Source: Jannaschia helgolandensis (GTDB lineage Bacteria > Pseudomonadota > Alphaproteobacteria > Rhodobacterales > Rhodobacteraceae). From it: 64,000 nucleotides of DNA. This document shows, piece by piece, positions 46,092 through 54,815 of this stretch. The stretch covers positions 186,001 to 250,000 of the forward strand of contig NZ_FNZQ01000003.1 of assembly GCF_900109285.1 (NCBI RefSeq), in the 5' to 3' direction. The first letter of the stretch is position 1, and each line of letters opens with the position of its first letter. Made by a program: the position numbers and the translations under genes. The notes under the pieces were generated by a model, which was given only the letters and a program-made list of their open reading frames with translations, made no database searches and had not been told where the DNA came from.

Positions 46092-47227
46092 GCCTTCAAC
46101 ATCTCGCGGGCGACGATCATCCGCATGATCTCGTTCGTGCCTTCCAAAATCTGGTGCACCCGCAGGTCACGGACCAGTTTCTCGATTCCGTAGTCCGCAA
46201 GATAGCCGTAGCCGCCGTGCAGTTGCAGACACTGGTCGACGATGCGGCTGCCGGTTTCGGTCACCAGCTTCTTGGCCATGGCGCAGAACTTGGTGGCGTC
46301 GGGCGCGCCGGTGTCCAGTTTCCATGCCGCCTGCCGCAGGAAGACGCGCGCGGCGCAGAGGTCGATTTCCATGTCGGCCAGCCGGAACTGCAAGGCCTGA
46401 AACTGGTCGATGGGCTGACCGAAGGCGCGGCGCCCGGCCATATAGTCCAGCGTCAGGTCCATCGCCTGTTGCGCGGCACCCAGCGAGCAGGCGGCGATGT
46501 TCAGGCGACCGCCGTCGAGGCCTGCCATGGCATAGCGGAAGCCCTTGCCCTCCTCGCCCAGCAGATCGCCTGCGGGGACGGGGCAATCGTCGAGCTGTAC
46601 CTGCCGCGTGGGTTGCGAGCGCCAGCCCATCTTGTCCTCCAGGCCGCCGAACGACAGGCCTTCGGCCCCATCCTCGACAATCAGCGCGGAAATCCCCTTC
46701 GGGCCGTCGCCGCCGGTGCGGGCCATGACGATATAGGCGTCTGAATAGCCGCCGCCGGATATGAATGCCTTGGTGCCGGTTAGCAGCCAGCCCTCGTTGG
46801 TGCGTTCGGCACGGGTTTTCAGGGCGGCGGCGTCGGAGCCGCTGCCGGGTTCGGTCAGGCAATAGCTGAACACCTTTTCCATCGACACGGCATCGGGCAG
46901 GTGCCGCGCCTTCAGGTCGTCGGACCCGAAGGTGTCGATCATCTTGGCGCACATGTTGTGGATCGACAGGAAGGCCGCGACCGAAGGACAGGCCATCGAC
47001 AGCGCCTCGAACACCAGAGTCGCATCCAGCCGCGACAGATTGCTGCCGCCAATATCCTCGGACACGTAGAGGGCCCCGAACCCCAGCTCCGCCAGCTTGG
47101 GCCAGAGCGCCCTGGGGATTGCACCATCGGCTTCCCAGTCACGGGCAAAGGGCGCGATCTCGGTCATGGCCACGTCGCGGGCCATGTCGAAGATCGCCTC
47201 GGATTCCTCGGAAAGTGCGAAATCCAT
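46088..47227 (-). CDS. Acyl-CoA dehydrogenase (probable isobutyryl-CoA dehydrogenase)
   Basis: A 379-residue FAD enzyme from the ATG at 47227, preceded by GGGAGGG; an upstream ATG at 47266 lacks support. It has YCLTEPGSGSDAAALKT for FAD/substrate, LLTGTKAFISGGGYSDAYIV, and the C-terminal QCLQLHGGYGYLADYGIEKLVRDLRV followed by QILEGTNEIMRMIVARE, which holds the catalytic Glu. Context with HIBYL-CoA hydrolase and MmsB makes isobutyryl-CoA (valine pathway) the likely substrate. First gene of the operon. Confidence 0.92.
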   Translation of the reverse strand: MDFALSEESEAIFDMARDVAMTEIAPFARDWEADGAIPRALWPKLAELGFGALYVSEDIGGSNLSRLDATLVFEALSMACPSVAAFLSIHNMCAKMIDTFGSDDLKARHLPDAVSMEKVFSYCLTEPGSGSDAAALKTRAERTNEGWLLTGTKAFISGGGYSDAYIVMARTGGDGPKGISALIVEDGAEGLSFGGLEDKMGWRSQPTRQVQLDDCPVPAGDLLGEEGKGFRYAMAGLDGGRLNIAACSLGAAQQAMDLTLDYMAGRRAFGQPIDQFQALQFRLADMEIDLCAARVFLRQAAWKLDTGAPDATKFCAMAKKLVTETGSRIVDQCLQLHGGYGYLADYGIEKLVRDLRVHQILEGTNEIMRMIVAREMLKA

Positions 47228-47397
47228 TCTGGGCCCTCCCGTGCCGTTAATCGAACGCTTGTTCAAGAGTGGCGGTCCGGCGGCGCGAGGGCAAACGAAA
47301 AAGCGCGCCGGGGGGGCGCGCTTTCGGTGAACGGTTTTGCATAGGCCAGGACACGAAGCCCGATAGTGGATCGGGTCCGACCTGATCAGCGCGATGC

Positions 47398-47979
47398 CTA
47401 GATCAGGCGAACCTGGGTTCCGATCGGTGTGATCTCGTACAATTCCGCGATCTGCTCGTTATAGAGACCGATGCAGCCCGAGGACGACCGGCGGCCGATC
47501 TTGCGGGTATCTGCCGTTCCGTGGACCAGATAGGCGGGCCAGTCCAGATACATACCATGGGTGCCCAGCGGGTTGATGGGATCTCCGCCTTCGACGCGAA
47601 TGGGCAGGCTGGGGTCGCGGCGGCGCATGTTCGCCGTCGGTGTCCAGCTTGGCGCGACTTTCTTGCGCACGATCTCGGTGTAGCCGCGCCGGGTCAATTC
47701 GTCGGTCATCGGGACGGAGGTCGGATACAGGCGATAGTCGGTGCCGGTCGCGTCCCAGTAATGCAGCGCGCGCGATACCGTATCGGCGATGATCGTGGCC
47801 TTGCCCAGCGTCGAGAAGTGGTCGCGCCAGTCAATCATCTGGAAACTGGAGGTATTGCGAGGCGTTTCCGTAGCCGCGCCAAGGGTATCGGCGGTAAACG
47901 TCTGGGCGCGCAGCACGGTGGGGGCTGCAAGGGTCGCGGCGGCGCCCATCAGCAGGGCACGGCGAGTTTGATCGCTCAT
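47398..47979 (-). CDS. L,D-transpeptidase (YkuD family)
   Basis: A 193-residue exported protein with a Tat-like signal (TRRALLMGAAATLAAPTVLRA). The YkuD domain occupies the C-terminal 120 residues: DPINPLGTHGMYLDWPAYLVHGT with His153, and IGRRSSSGCIGLYNEQI with the catalytic Cys169. The usual SxGCxR is SSGCIG here, so the Arg is replaced by Gly. Such enzymes form 3-3 peptidoglycan cross-links or attach outer-membrane proteins to peptidoglycan. Confidence 0.9.
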   Translation of the reverse strand: MSDQTRRALLMGAAATLAAPTVLRAQTFTADTLGAATETPRNTSSFQMIDWRDHFSTLGKATIIADTVSRALHYWDATGTDYRLYPTSVPMTDELTRRGYTEIVRKKVAPSWTPTANMRRRDPSLPIRVEGGDPINPLGTHGMYLDWPAYLVHGTADTRKIGRRSSSGCIGLYNEQIAELYEITPIGTQVRLI

Positions 47980-48185
47980 CGGAATGACTCCATTTTATTT
48001 TCCTCCTTTGATTATAGCGACTTCTTGATTTGGGGAAGGGGGCGGCTCTTCACGTTTTTGCAAGCATGGGTCCGTATCGGCAAATGTTCGCTTGTGAAAG
48101 CGGACCAGAATTTACCCCCGGTCCGCCCACCAAGCGCCGTAATTTCCGTTCAGGCCGGGCGGATCAATTACTGCCGGAGCGCCGC

Positions 48186-48728
48186 ATGGGACCGATCGCC
48201 GCCACATTGAACTGTCTGATGAAACCCTTCCGTTTCGCCGGGCGTGCATCGCGGAGCGAATTCTGGTGGTTCACGCTGATTTACATGGCGGCCGGTTTTG
48301 CCCTGTCGATCTGGATGATGCTGCCGATAATGCAATTAGGCTTCGAGGCGGGACAGGCGGGGCAGGCCTCGGTCGCCGACGCCGATATGCTGATCGCGAT
48401 GGAACGGCTTTATGCCCGGTCGTTCTATATCGTGCTGGCGCTGCTCTGGCCGATGTTCTCGTATCTGTCGGTCACGATCCGGCGCCTGCATGATTCCGAC
48501 CACAGCGGCTGGTGGTACTGGATCGGGGTCATCCCCTTGATAGGGACGATCATCCTGCTGATCCTGCTGGTTGTGCCCGGCGATGGCGGTCGCAACCGCT
48601 TTGGTCCGCGCCCCGGCGGCCCGGCCCCGCGACGCGCGGTCGAACCCGCCGCCCCGCGCAACCCCGTCGATGCCTATTCCAGTGCCGAAGACCTGCGCGC
48701 CCTGCGTCAGTCGCGGATGGGGGCCTGA
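48186..48728 (+). CDS. DUF805 membrane protein
   Basis: About 180 residues from the ATG at 48186, preceded by GGAG. The DUF805 signature is clear: CLMKPFRFAGRASRSEFWWF, then RLHDSDHSGWWYWIGVIPLIG and VPGDGGRNRFGPRP. Four membrane helices are apparent. The function of the family is unknown. The C-terminal 45 residues are Pro/Arg-rich and cytoplasmic. Confidence 0.88.
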   Translation: MGPIAATLNCLMKPFRFAGRASRSEFWWFTLIYMAAGFALSIWMMLPIMQLGFEAGQAGQASVADADMLIAMERLYARSFYIVLALLWPMFSYLSVTIRRLHDSDHSGWWYWIGVIPLIGTIILLILLVVPGDGGRNRFGPRPGGPAPRRAVEPAAPRNPVDAYSSAEDLRALRQSRMGA

Positions 48729-48902
48729 CCCGCGCGAAAGCTGACCCCCTTCGGCACAGGGACGCGCAGCATTGCGGTCTGTCCTGACGCGCAGGGGGCA
48801 GCGCGGATGCCGGGCGCATTGCACCGGGACCGGACCGGGACTGGACAGTGCCCCCTGTCCCGGTCCTAGGATGCGGCCTGCATCCAAAGCCCGGAGATCG
48901 CC

Positions 48903-49415
48903 ATGACCCCGACCGACTTGTCAACAGACCCGACGTCCGCAGCAACCGCGCCGACCCTCGGGCATGTTCACCTGAGGGTCGCGGACCTTCAGCGCGCCAT
49001 CGATTTCTATACTGACGTCGTGGGGCTGGAACTGGTCACGCTCTACGGCGATCAGGCCGCGTTCCTCAGCTCGCACGGCTATCATCACCGTCTTGGCCTC
49101 AACACATGGGACAGTCGCGGTGCAGGCGCCGCGCCCACGGGCCACCCCGGCCTCTATCACAGTGCCTTTCTCTATCCTGACCGACCCTCGCTGGCGCGCG
49201 CGCTGCGCCGGGTGATGGCCGCCGGGGTCCGGCTGACGGGGAAGGCCGATCACGGGGTGAGCGAGGCGCTGTATCTGGATGATCCGGATGGAAACGGGGT
49301 CGAACTCTATCGTGATCGCCCCGAGGTGGAATGGCCGCGCGACGATACGGGGAAGATATTGATGACCAATGCGCCCCTCGATATCGACGCGCTTCTGGCC
49401 GAGGCCCCGGCCTAG
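48903..49415 (+). CDS. VOC/glyoxalase superfamily protein
   Basis: A 170-residue vicinal-oxygen-chelate protein. Two beta-alpha-beta-beta-beta modules are visible, starting LGHVHLRVADLQRAIDFYTDVVGLEL and LYHSAFLYPDRPSLARALRRV, with a metal-ligand Glu in DPDGNGVELYRDRP. The spacing resembles CatE-like ring-cleavage dioxygenases or glyoxalases, but the substrate is unknown. The mmsA remnant begins just after its stop codon. Confidence 0.85.
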   Translation: MTPTDLSTDPTSAATAPTLGHVHLRVADLQRAIDFYTDVVGLELVTLYGDQAAFLSSHGYHHRLGLNTWDSRGAGAAPTGHPGLYHSAFLYPDRPSLARALRRVMAAGVRLTGKADHGVSEALYLDDPDGNGVELYRDRPEVEWPRDDTGKILMTNAPLDIDALLAEAPA

Positions 49416-49429
49416 GTGCCGGTCGCGCC

Positions 49430-49632
49430 GTCACCGGAATGGAGAATTCGCCGCCTTCCCTGATGCCCGATGGCCAGCACGCGGTGACGATCCTGGTCCG
49501 GGGGTGAAACCTGACGGCGTCCGGTCCGCGTGCTGGTTCAGGTTGCCGAACATCAACGTCTTCCAGCCGCCGAAGGTGGGAAAGGCCAACGGCACAGGGA
49601 TCGCGAGGTTCACGCGTCTGGCGACCTTGCGG
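49430..49632 (-). pseudogene. Decayed duplicate of the mmsA 3' end
   Basis: About 200 bp on the minus strand closely match the last 70 codons of the intact mmsA at 50042. Reading across frames gives VARRVNLAIPVPLAFP, TFGGWKTLMFGNLNQH, then after a frameshift GPDAVRFHPRTRIVTACWPS and GIREGGEFSIPV. Compared with mmsA, seven codons (GMVGVNV) are missing and one frameshift is present. It abuts the cupredoxin stop codon at 49633. It is non-functional and marks a past tandem duplication. Confidence 0.88.
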
Positions 49633-49965
49633 TCAGGCCGACGTCAACGAGGCGCGCATGCGGGGATGTATCTTGCAGAAATATTGCGCCGTGCCGGTGA
49701 AACCGATCGTGACGGTCGCCGACTGGCCCTGTCTCAACCGACCGGTATCGAACACGCCGTCCTGGCTGGACGTCGCCGTATGCAGCGCACGGTCGGCATT
49801 CGTGAACGTGACCGTGTCGCCGGGAGCGACGTTCAGCGAGGCCGGAATGTACGCAAAGTTCCGGATCATCACGGTATGGGTCGCGGCGCGGGCGCGGGTC
49901 GCCAGGGCAGCGGCCAAAGGGGCGGCGATCGAGGCGGTCAGCAGTGAGCGGCGGGTAATGGGCAT
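49633..49965 (-). CDS. Exported cupredoxin (amicyanin/pseudoazurin-like)
   Basis: A 110-residue type 1 copper protein from the ATG at 49965, preceded by GGAGGATGA. A Tat-like signal (MPITRRSLLTASIAAPLAAA) directs export. Copper ligands are His62 (DRALHTAT), Cys97, His100 and Met103 (YFCKIHPRM), the spacing typical of amicyanin and related proteins. It transfers electrons in the periplasm; the partner is unknown. It sits between mmsA and the mmsA remnant. Confidence 0.9.
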   Translation of the reverse strand: MPITRRSLLTASIAAPLAAALATRARAATHTVMIRNFAYIPASLNVAPGDTVTFTNADRALHTATSSQDGVFDTGRLRQGQSATVTIGFTGTAQYFCKIHPRMRASLTSA

Positions 49966-50041
49966 GGGATCATCCTCCATAGTCTCCCCATACCGTTACC
50001 CAGCATCACCGACCGATCAACCCGCCCCTCGCAAACGTGAT

Positions 50042-51538
50042 TTACTCCATCACGGGGATGGAGAATTCGCCGCCTTCCTTGATGCCCGACGGCCAGCGCG
50101 CGGTGACGGTCTTGGTGCGGGTGTAGAACTTGAAGGCGTCGGGTCCGTGCTGGTTCAGGTCGCCGAACATCGACTTCTTCCAGCCGCCGAACGTGTGATA
50201 GGCCAGCGGCACCGGGATCGGGACGTTCACGCCGACCATGCCAACGTTCACGCGCTTGGCAAAGTCGCGCGCCGCATCGCCGTCGCGGGTGAAGATCGCG
50301 GTGCCGTTGCCGTATTCGTGGTCCATGGCCAGTCCAAGCGCCTCTTCGTAGTCCTTGGCGCGCACGCAGGACAGAACCGGCCCGAAGATTTCCTTGGTGT
50401 AGATATCCATGTCCGGTGTCACGCGGTCGAACAGGACCGGGCCGACGAAGAAGCCGTCTTCATAGCCCTGAACGCTCATTTCGCTGCCGTCCACGACGGC
50501 CTCGGCCCCCGCGTCCTTGCCGGATTGGATCAGTCCGAGGATGTTCTGCTTGGCCGCCGCCGTCACGACGGGACCGAAATCGACGTCTTCGCCGGAGGTA
50601 TATGGCCCGACCTTCAGCGCCTCGACCCGCGGGGCCAGCTTGGCGATCAGACGGTCGGCGGTGTCGTCGCCCACGGGAACAGCCACCGAAATCGCCATGC
50701 AGCGTTCGCCTGCCGCGCCGTACCCGGCCCCGACCAGCGCATCGGCGGCCTGATCCATGTCCGCGTCGGGCATGATGATCATGTGGTTCTTGGCCCCGCC
50801 GAAACATTGCGCCCGCTTGCCGTTCGCCGATGCGCGTTCGTAGATATAGGCCGCGATCGGGGTCGAGCCGACGAAACCGACCGACTGGATGACGTCGTTG
50901 TCCAGTATCGCGTCCACCGCTTCCTTGTCGCCGTTGACGACCTGCAGGATGCCCTTGGGCAGGCCCGCCTCCTCCAGCAATTTCACGAGCATCATCGGCA
51001 CCGACGGATCACGCTCCGATGGTTTGAGGATGAAGGCGTTGCCGCTGGCAATCGCGGGCGCGAACATCCACATCGGGATCATCGCGGGGAAGTTGAACGG
51101 CGTGATGCCGGCGGTGACGCCAAGTGCCTGCCGCATGGAATACATGTCGATGCCGGGGCCTGCGCTGTCTGTGAACTCGCCCTTCAGGTGGTGCGGCGCG
51201 CCGATGCAGAATTCGACGACTTCCAGACCGCGCTGCACGTCGCCCTTGGCATCGGGCAGGGTCTTGCCGTGTTCCCGCGACAGCGCTTCGGCCAGCTTGT
51301 CCATATCGCGGTTCAGAAGATCGACGAACTTCATCAGCACGCGGGCGCGGCGCTGCGGATTGGTCGCTTCCCATGCGGGCTGGGCTGCGGCGGCAACCTC
51401 GACCGCCCGGTCCAGTTCGGCCTTGCCGGCCAGCGCGACCTTGGCCTGAATCTCGCCTGTGGACGGGTTGAAGACGTCTGCCGTGCGACCCGATCCGGCG
51501 ACTTTAGCGCCGTCGATCCAATGTCCGATCTGTTCCAT
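50042..51538 (-). CDS. mmsA: Methylmalonate-semialdehyde dehydrogenase (CoA-acylating)
   Basis: A 498-residue aldehyde dehydrogenase making propionyl-CoA from methylmalonate semialdehyde, the last step of valine degradation. Family-specific features include MYSMRQALGVTAGITPFNFPAMIP, GSTPIAAYIYERASANGKRAQ, the catalytic Cys in GAAGERCMAISVAV, and EIFGPVLSCVRAKDYEEAL. AAGGAGG precedes the ATG. It is divergent from a LysR gene that may control it. The other valine genes are 3-7 kb away on the same strand. Confidence 0.96.
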   Translation of the reverse strand: MEQIGHWIDGAKVAGSGRTADVFNPSTGEIQAKVALAGKAELDRAVEVAAAAQPAWEATNPQRRARVLMKFVDLLNRDMDKLAEALSREHGKTLPDAKGDVQRGLEVVEFCIGAPHHLKGEFTDSAGPGIDMYSMRQALGVTAGITPFNFPAMIPMWMFAPAIASGNAFILKPSERDPSVPMMLVKLLEEAGLPKGILQVVNGDKEAVDAILDNDVIQSVGFVGSTPIAAYIYERASANGKRAQCFGGAKNHMIIMPDADMDQAADALVGAGYGAAGERCMAISVAVPVGDDTADRLIAKLAPRVEALKVGPYTSGEDVDFGPVVTAAAKQNILGLIQSGKDAGAEAVVDGSEMSVQGYEDGFFVGPVLFDRVTPDMDIYTKEIFGPVLSCVRAKDYEEALGLAMDHEYGNGTAIFTRDGDAARDFAKRVNVGMVGVNVPIPVPLAYHTFGGWKKSMFGDLNQHGPDAFKFYTRTKTVTARWPSGIKEGGEFSIPVME

Positions 51539-51641
51539 GAAATCCTCCTTGGGTTCGGTGGCACCCTACGCGCAGGGGACTTGCGATGACAGAGGTAGAG
51601 AGGCAGGGTGGTCTTGCGTATATGTCGGGATGGGTGCGCTG

Positions 51642-52559
51642 ATGGACTGGGATGACCTGCGAATTTTCCTTGGTGTGGCGCGTGGTGGCTCGCTGGCCGA
51701 GGCGGCCAAAGGCCTGCGCCTCGACCCGGCCACGCTCAGCCGCCGCATCGCCCGGCTGGAGGTCGGGGCGGGCACCGCACTGTTTCTGAAGTCGCCGCGC
51801 GGCTATGCCCTGACCGGGGCCGGACACCGCCTTCTGCCCCATGCCGAGGGTATGGAGGCGCGGGCCCGCGCCGGAGTCGCCGCCCTGTCGGGGGATGACC
51901 GGTTGCGGGGCCGCATCCGTATCGGCGCACCCGACGGCATCGCGAACCATGTCCTGCCTGCGGTTCTCTGCGCCATGCGGGCCGCGCATCCCGAACTCGG
52001 GCTGGATCTGGTGGCCCTGCCGCGCGTCTTTGATCTTGGACGGCGCGAGGCCGATCTGGCGATCACCGTCAGCGCGCCCAGGGCCGGGCGGCTGCGCGTC
52101 AGGCGGCTTTGCGATTATCGGCTCAGCCTTGCGGCGCATCGCGATTACCTTGCGGCGTCCAGCCCGATATCGACCCGCGCCGACCTGAAGGATCACGCCA
52201 TCGTCGGCTATATTCCGGACATGATTTTCGACGCCGATCTGGATTACCTGGGCGAGGTGGGGGCGGGGCCGCCCGGCCTTGCCTCGAACTCGGCGGCGGT
52301 GCAGCTGGGCCTGATCCGCGCGGGCGGCGGAGTCGGCGTGGTGCATGATTTCATGCTGGCCACCGCGCCGGACCTTCGGCGCGTGCTGCCGGATGACCTG
52401 CACCTGACCCGCGCCTTTCACCTGAGCCGTCACACCGATGCGGGCGGGCCGCTGATCGACCGGGCCGCCGAGCTTCTGGCGGATGGCGTCCGCGCCGAAG
52501 TCGCAAGGCTGGAGACATTGTCGCACCCGGCGCAGGAGCAGGCCTTGAGAGAATCGTAA
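51642..52559 (+). CDS. LysR family transcriptional regulator
   Basis: About 305 residues from the ATG at 51642 (MDWDDLRIFLGVARGGSL); an in-frame ATG 12 nt upstream is an alternative. The winged HTH continues AEAAKGLRLDPATLSRRIARLE. The effector domain includes GRIRIGAPDGIANHVLPAVL and READLAITVSAPRAGRLRVRRL. It is divergent from mmsA across about 100 bp, the usual arrangement for a LysR regulator of the neighbouring gene. Confidence 0.92.
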   Translation: MDWDDLRIFLGVARGGSLAEAAKGLRLDPATLSRRIARLEVGAGTALFLKSPRGYALTGAGHRLLPHAEGMEARARAGVAALSGDDRLRGRIRIGAPDGIANHVLPAVLCAMRAAHPELGLDLVALPRVFDLGRREADLAITVSAPRAGRLRVRRLCDYRLSLAAHRDYLAASSPISTRADLKDHAIVGYIPDMIFDADLDYLGEVGAGPPGLASNSAAVQLGLIRAGGGVGVVHDFMLATAPDLRRVLPDDLHLTRAFHLSRHTDAGGPLIDRAAELLADGVRAEVARLETLSHPAQEQALRES

Positions 52560-52573
52560 CCTTTGGCTGTCAC

Positions 52574-52933
52574 ATGCGGGGCATGGCGCGCCTTCTGTTT
52601 CTTTTCCTTTTGCTCTCGGGCTGTGCGTGGTTCCGGCCGAAACCGGTCGTGATCCTGCCGTTCGTGCCGGGCTGTGTCGATCGGGTCGCATTGGCGCAGG
52701 CCGTGGTCGACGGGCGGCGTCTGGGCCAGTCACGCGCGGAACAGCAATCCATGGTGACCCGCACGGCCGCCGGTGAAAGGCTGCACCGAGATATCATCGA
52801 AAGCGTCTACGACTGGCCCCGTCCCACGACGCCCGGCGACTGGACGATGCTGTCGCAGGTGACGGCAAGGGCCGTCGCGGACCATTGCGTGAACCGCCCG
52901 GCACAGGCGTTGCAGGGGCGGGTGATCCCGTGA
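52574..52933 (+). CDS. Small putative lipoprotein
   Basis: A 119-residue protein with an N-terminal signal ending in a lipobox (LFLFLLLSGC, Cys17), so probably lipid-anchored. The mature part is hydrophilic with two further cysteines (PGCVDRV and DHCVNRP) that could form a disulfide. No family was recognised. It follows the LysR gene by 14 nt and may be co-transcribed with it. Confidence 0.6.
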   Translation: MRGMARLLFLFLLLSGCAWFRPKPVVILPFVPGCVDRVALAQAVVDGRRLGQSRAEQQSMVTRTAAGERLHRDIIESVYDWPRPTTPGDWTMLSQVTARAVADHCVNRPAQALQGRVIP

Positions 52934-52974
52934 AGACCGACAGATACAGCCATGCCGGGACCCTCGGCAGGGTT

Positions 52975-54120
52975 TCACCCGGTGATCGCCCGCGCAGCCC
53001 CCAGCAGCAAGGCCGCGCCCGGCGCGATCAGATCGTCGTCGAAATCGTAGTCCGGATTGTGCAGCGCCGGACCCGGCCCGGCGCCCAACAGCAACATCGC
53101 GGCAGGGCAGTCATGGCCGAAACGACCGAAGTCCTCGGACGCGCGCAGGGGGTCGCCCGCCATCGTCTTCAGGCCCGCCGCCTCGGACGCGGAATGCAGG
53201 ATGCGCGCAGCTTCGGGATGGTTCATTCCGGCCAGGAAGTGATCGTGTTCGGTGATCTCGACGGACAACCCGGTGCCGTCCGTCACCATCGCGACGCGCC
53301 CCCGGACCAGTGCCACAAGATCGGTCAGGCTGGCATCGGACGTGGTGCGGCATGTCACCATAACCTCGCCCCGGCCCGGCGCGATACCGAAAGCGGGTTC
53401 GCCCAAGCGCGCGTGTGTCAGCGTCACCAACCGGAAATCGTCTGCCGGAAACGGCCCGCGCGACAGGGCGGGCAGCGCGGTCATCAGATCGGCCATCGCG
53501 ACGGCGGGCGACAGGCCGTCCTCGGGCGCGCAAGCATGCGCCTCGACCCCGGTGATGGCGACCCGCAATCCGACCGATGGCGCACTGGCCAGCCCGACCG
53601 GCACATGCGCCACGCCGCGCGGAATCTCGGGCTCGTTATGCTGCGCGAAGGCCCAGTCGGGCGTCAGCGGCGCATACGCCGGATCGTCACAGACGGCGAT
53701 GGCCCCCGATCCATCTTCCTCGGCGGGCTGGAACATCAGGACGACGCGGCCCTTTGCCGGACGGGTGCGGGCCAGCATCTGTCCGACGCCCAGCATCGTG
53801 ACCATATGCCCGTCGTGGCCACACAGGTGGCCCGTGCCCGGCACGGTGCTGCGCCAGTCCGGCGTCCCCACCTCCTCGATCGGCAGGGCATCCAGCTCGC
53901 ACCGTAACAGGACCGTCGGGCCGGGGGCTGCGCCTAAGAAAATGCCCGCCACACCGTGCCCGCCCAGATCCGTCACCACCTGATCCGCGCCGATCCAGCT
54001 CAGGACATCCGCAATTCGGGCAGCGGTTTTTTCCTCCGCGCCCGACACTTCGGGCCGGGCGTGCAGGTCGCGTCGAAGCGCGATCAACGTCGAGAGATCG
54101 GAGTTGCTGAGCCTGTCCAT
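52975..54120 (-). CDS. M20 family amidohydrolase (hippurate hydrolase-like)
   Basis: A 381-residue metallopeptidase-fold amidohydrolase from the ATG at 54120. Motifs: LIALRRDLHARPEVSGAE, VLLRCELDALPIEE, VPGTGHLCGHDGHMVTMLG (metal site), MFQPAEEDGSGA (catalytic Glu pair), and the dimer/lid domain from VGLRVAITGVEAHACAPEDG. Such enzymes cleave N-acyl or N-aminoacyl amides; the substrate is unknown. Confidence 0.9.
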   Translation of the reverse strand: MDRLSNSDLSTLIALRRDLHARPEVSGAEEKTAARIADVLSWIGADQVVTDLGGHGVAGIFLGAAPGPTVLLRCELDALPIEEVGTPDWRSTVPGTGHLCGHDGHMVTMLGVGQMLARTRPAKGRVVLMFQPAEEDGSGAIAVCDDPAYAPLTPDWAFAQHNEPEIPRGVAHVPVGLASAPSVGLRVAITGVEAHACAPEDGLSPAVAMADLMTALPALSRGPFPADDFRLVTLTHARLGEPAFGIAPGRGEVMVTCRTTSDASLTDLVALVRGRVAMVTDGTGLSVEITEHDHFLAGMNHPEAARILHSASEAAGLKTMAGDPLRASEDFGRFGHDCPAAMLLLGAGPGPALHNPDYDFDDDLIAPGAALLLGAARAITG

Positions 54121-54236
54121 CGGCCCTCTGTGCCCCACCGAACGGTCCGAGTCACGGGGGGCCGTCGTCGCGCGGACTTGACTCGCTGCCGTCGCGGGGC
54201 AACGCTTCGGATAGGCATCGACCAAGGGAGGGTTCC

Positions 54237-54671
54237 ATGTTCGTCACCCAGATCCTCAAATCCAAATCCACGCAAGGCGTTCTGACCATCGACCCCGGCG
54301 CATCCATCGCGGATGCCGTGGCCGAACTGGCCAAGCGCCGTATCGGTGCGCTGGTCGTCAGCGGCGATGGTCGCCGGGCGCAGGGCATTCTGTCGGAACG
54401 CGATATCGTGCGCGAACTCAGCAGCGACGGGGGCGAAGTCCTGACCCGCACCGTCGGCGACCTGATGACCCGCGACCTTAAGACCTGCGCCCCCGGCGAC
54501 AATGCCGAAACCATCCTGCAGGCAATGACCGCCGGCCGGTTCCGCCACATGCCGGTCGAGGAGGATGGCCTGTTGATCGGGCTGATCAGCCTTGGCGACC
54601 TGGTCAAGGCACGGCTGAGCGAAGTGTCAATGGAAAAGGATGCGCTGGAGGCGATGATCACGGGCCACTGA
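54237..54671 (+). CDS. CBS domain protein
   Basis: A 144-residue protein consisting of two CBS domains forming one Bateman module: VLTIDPGASIADAVAELAKRRIGALVV..ERDIVRE and MTRDLKTCAPGDNAETILQAMTAGRFRHMPV..GLISLGDLVK. It probably binds adenine nucleotides and regulates a partner. GGAGGG precedes the ATG. Confidence 0.92.
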   Translation: MFVTQILKSKSTQGVLTIDPGASIADAVAELAKRRIGALVVSGDGRRAQGILSERDIVRELSSDGGEVLTRTVGDLMTRDLKTCAPGDNAETILQAMTAGRFRHMPVEEDGLLIGLISLGDLVKARLSEVSMEKDALEAMITGH

Positions 54672-54737
54672 GACGCGGCATGGTGCCCTGCGTCCGCGCC
54701 TGCCATAGGCTGAAGCGGGGAGGCGCGCGGTGTCTGT

Positions 54738-54769
54738 GCTTGATCCCTATGGCGCTTGATCCCTATGGC
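54738..54769. repeat. 16-bp perfect tandem duplication
   Basis: GCTTGATCCCTATGGC is present twice head to tail, 47 bp before the coaD start codon. It does not belong to a gene that I recognise. It may be a simple slippage duplication in the coaD leader. Confidence 0.85.
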
Positions 54770-54815
54770 GGCACGTGTCAGGCATCACGCAATATTCTTG
54801 CGAAGGGCCCCCTTC

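Noticed and set aside
49658-51589. 643-residue plus-strand open frame
   Set aside because: It lies antisense to the cupredoxin and mmsA genes, whose products are unmistakable. Its translation is His/Arg/Gly-rich without motifs, a typical shadow in high-GC DNA.
51539-51641. Possible LysR site between mmsA and the LysR gene
   Set aside because: CTTGCG occurs twice, but no clear T-N11-A dyad could be fixed, so no operator was annotated.
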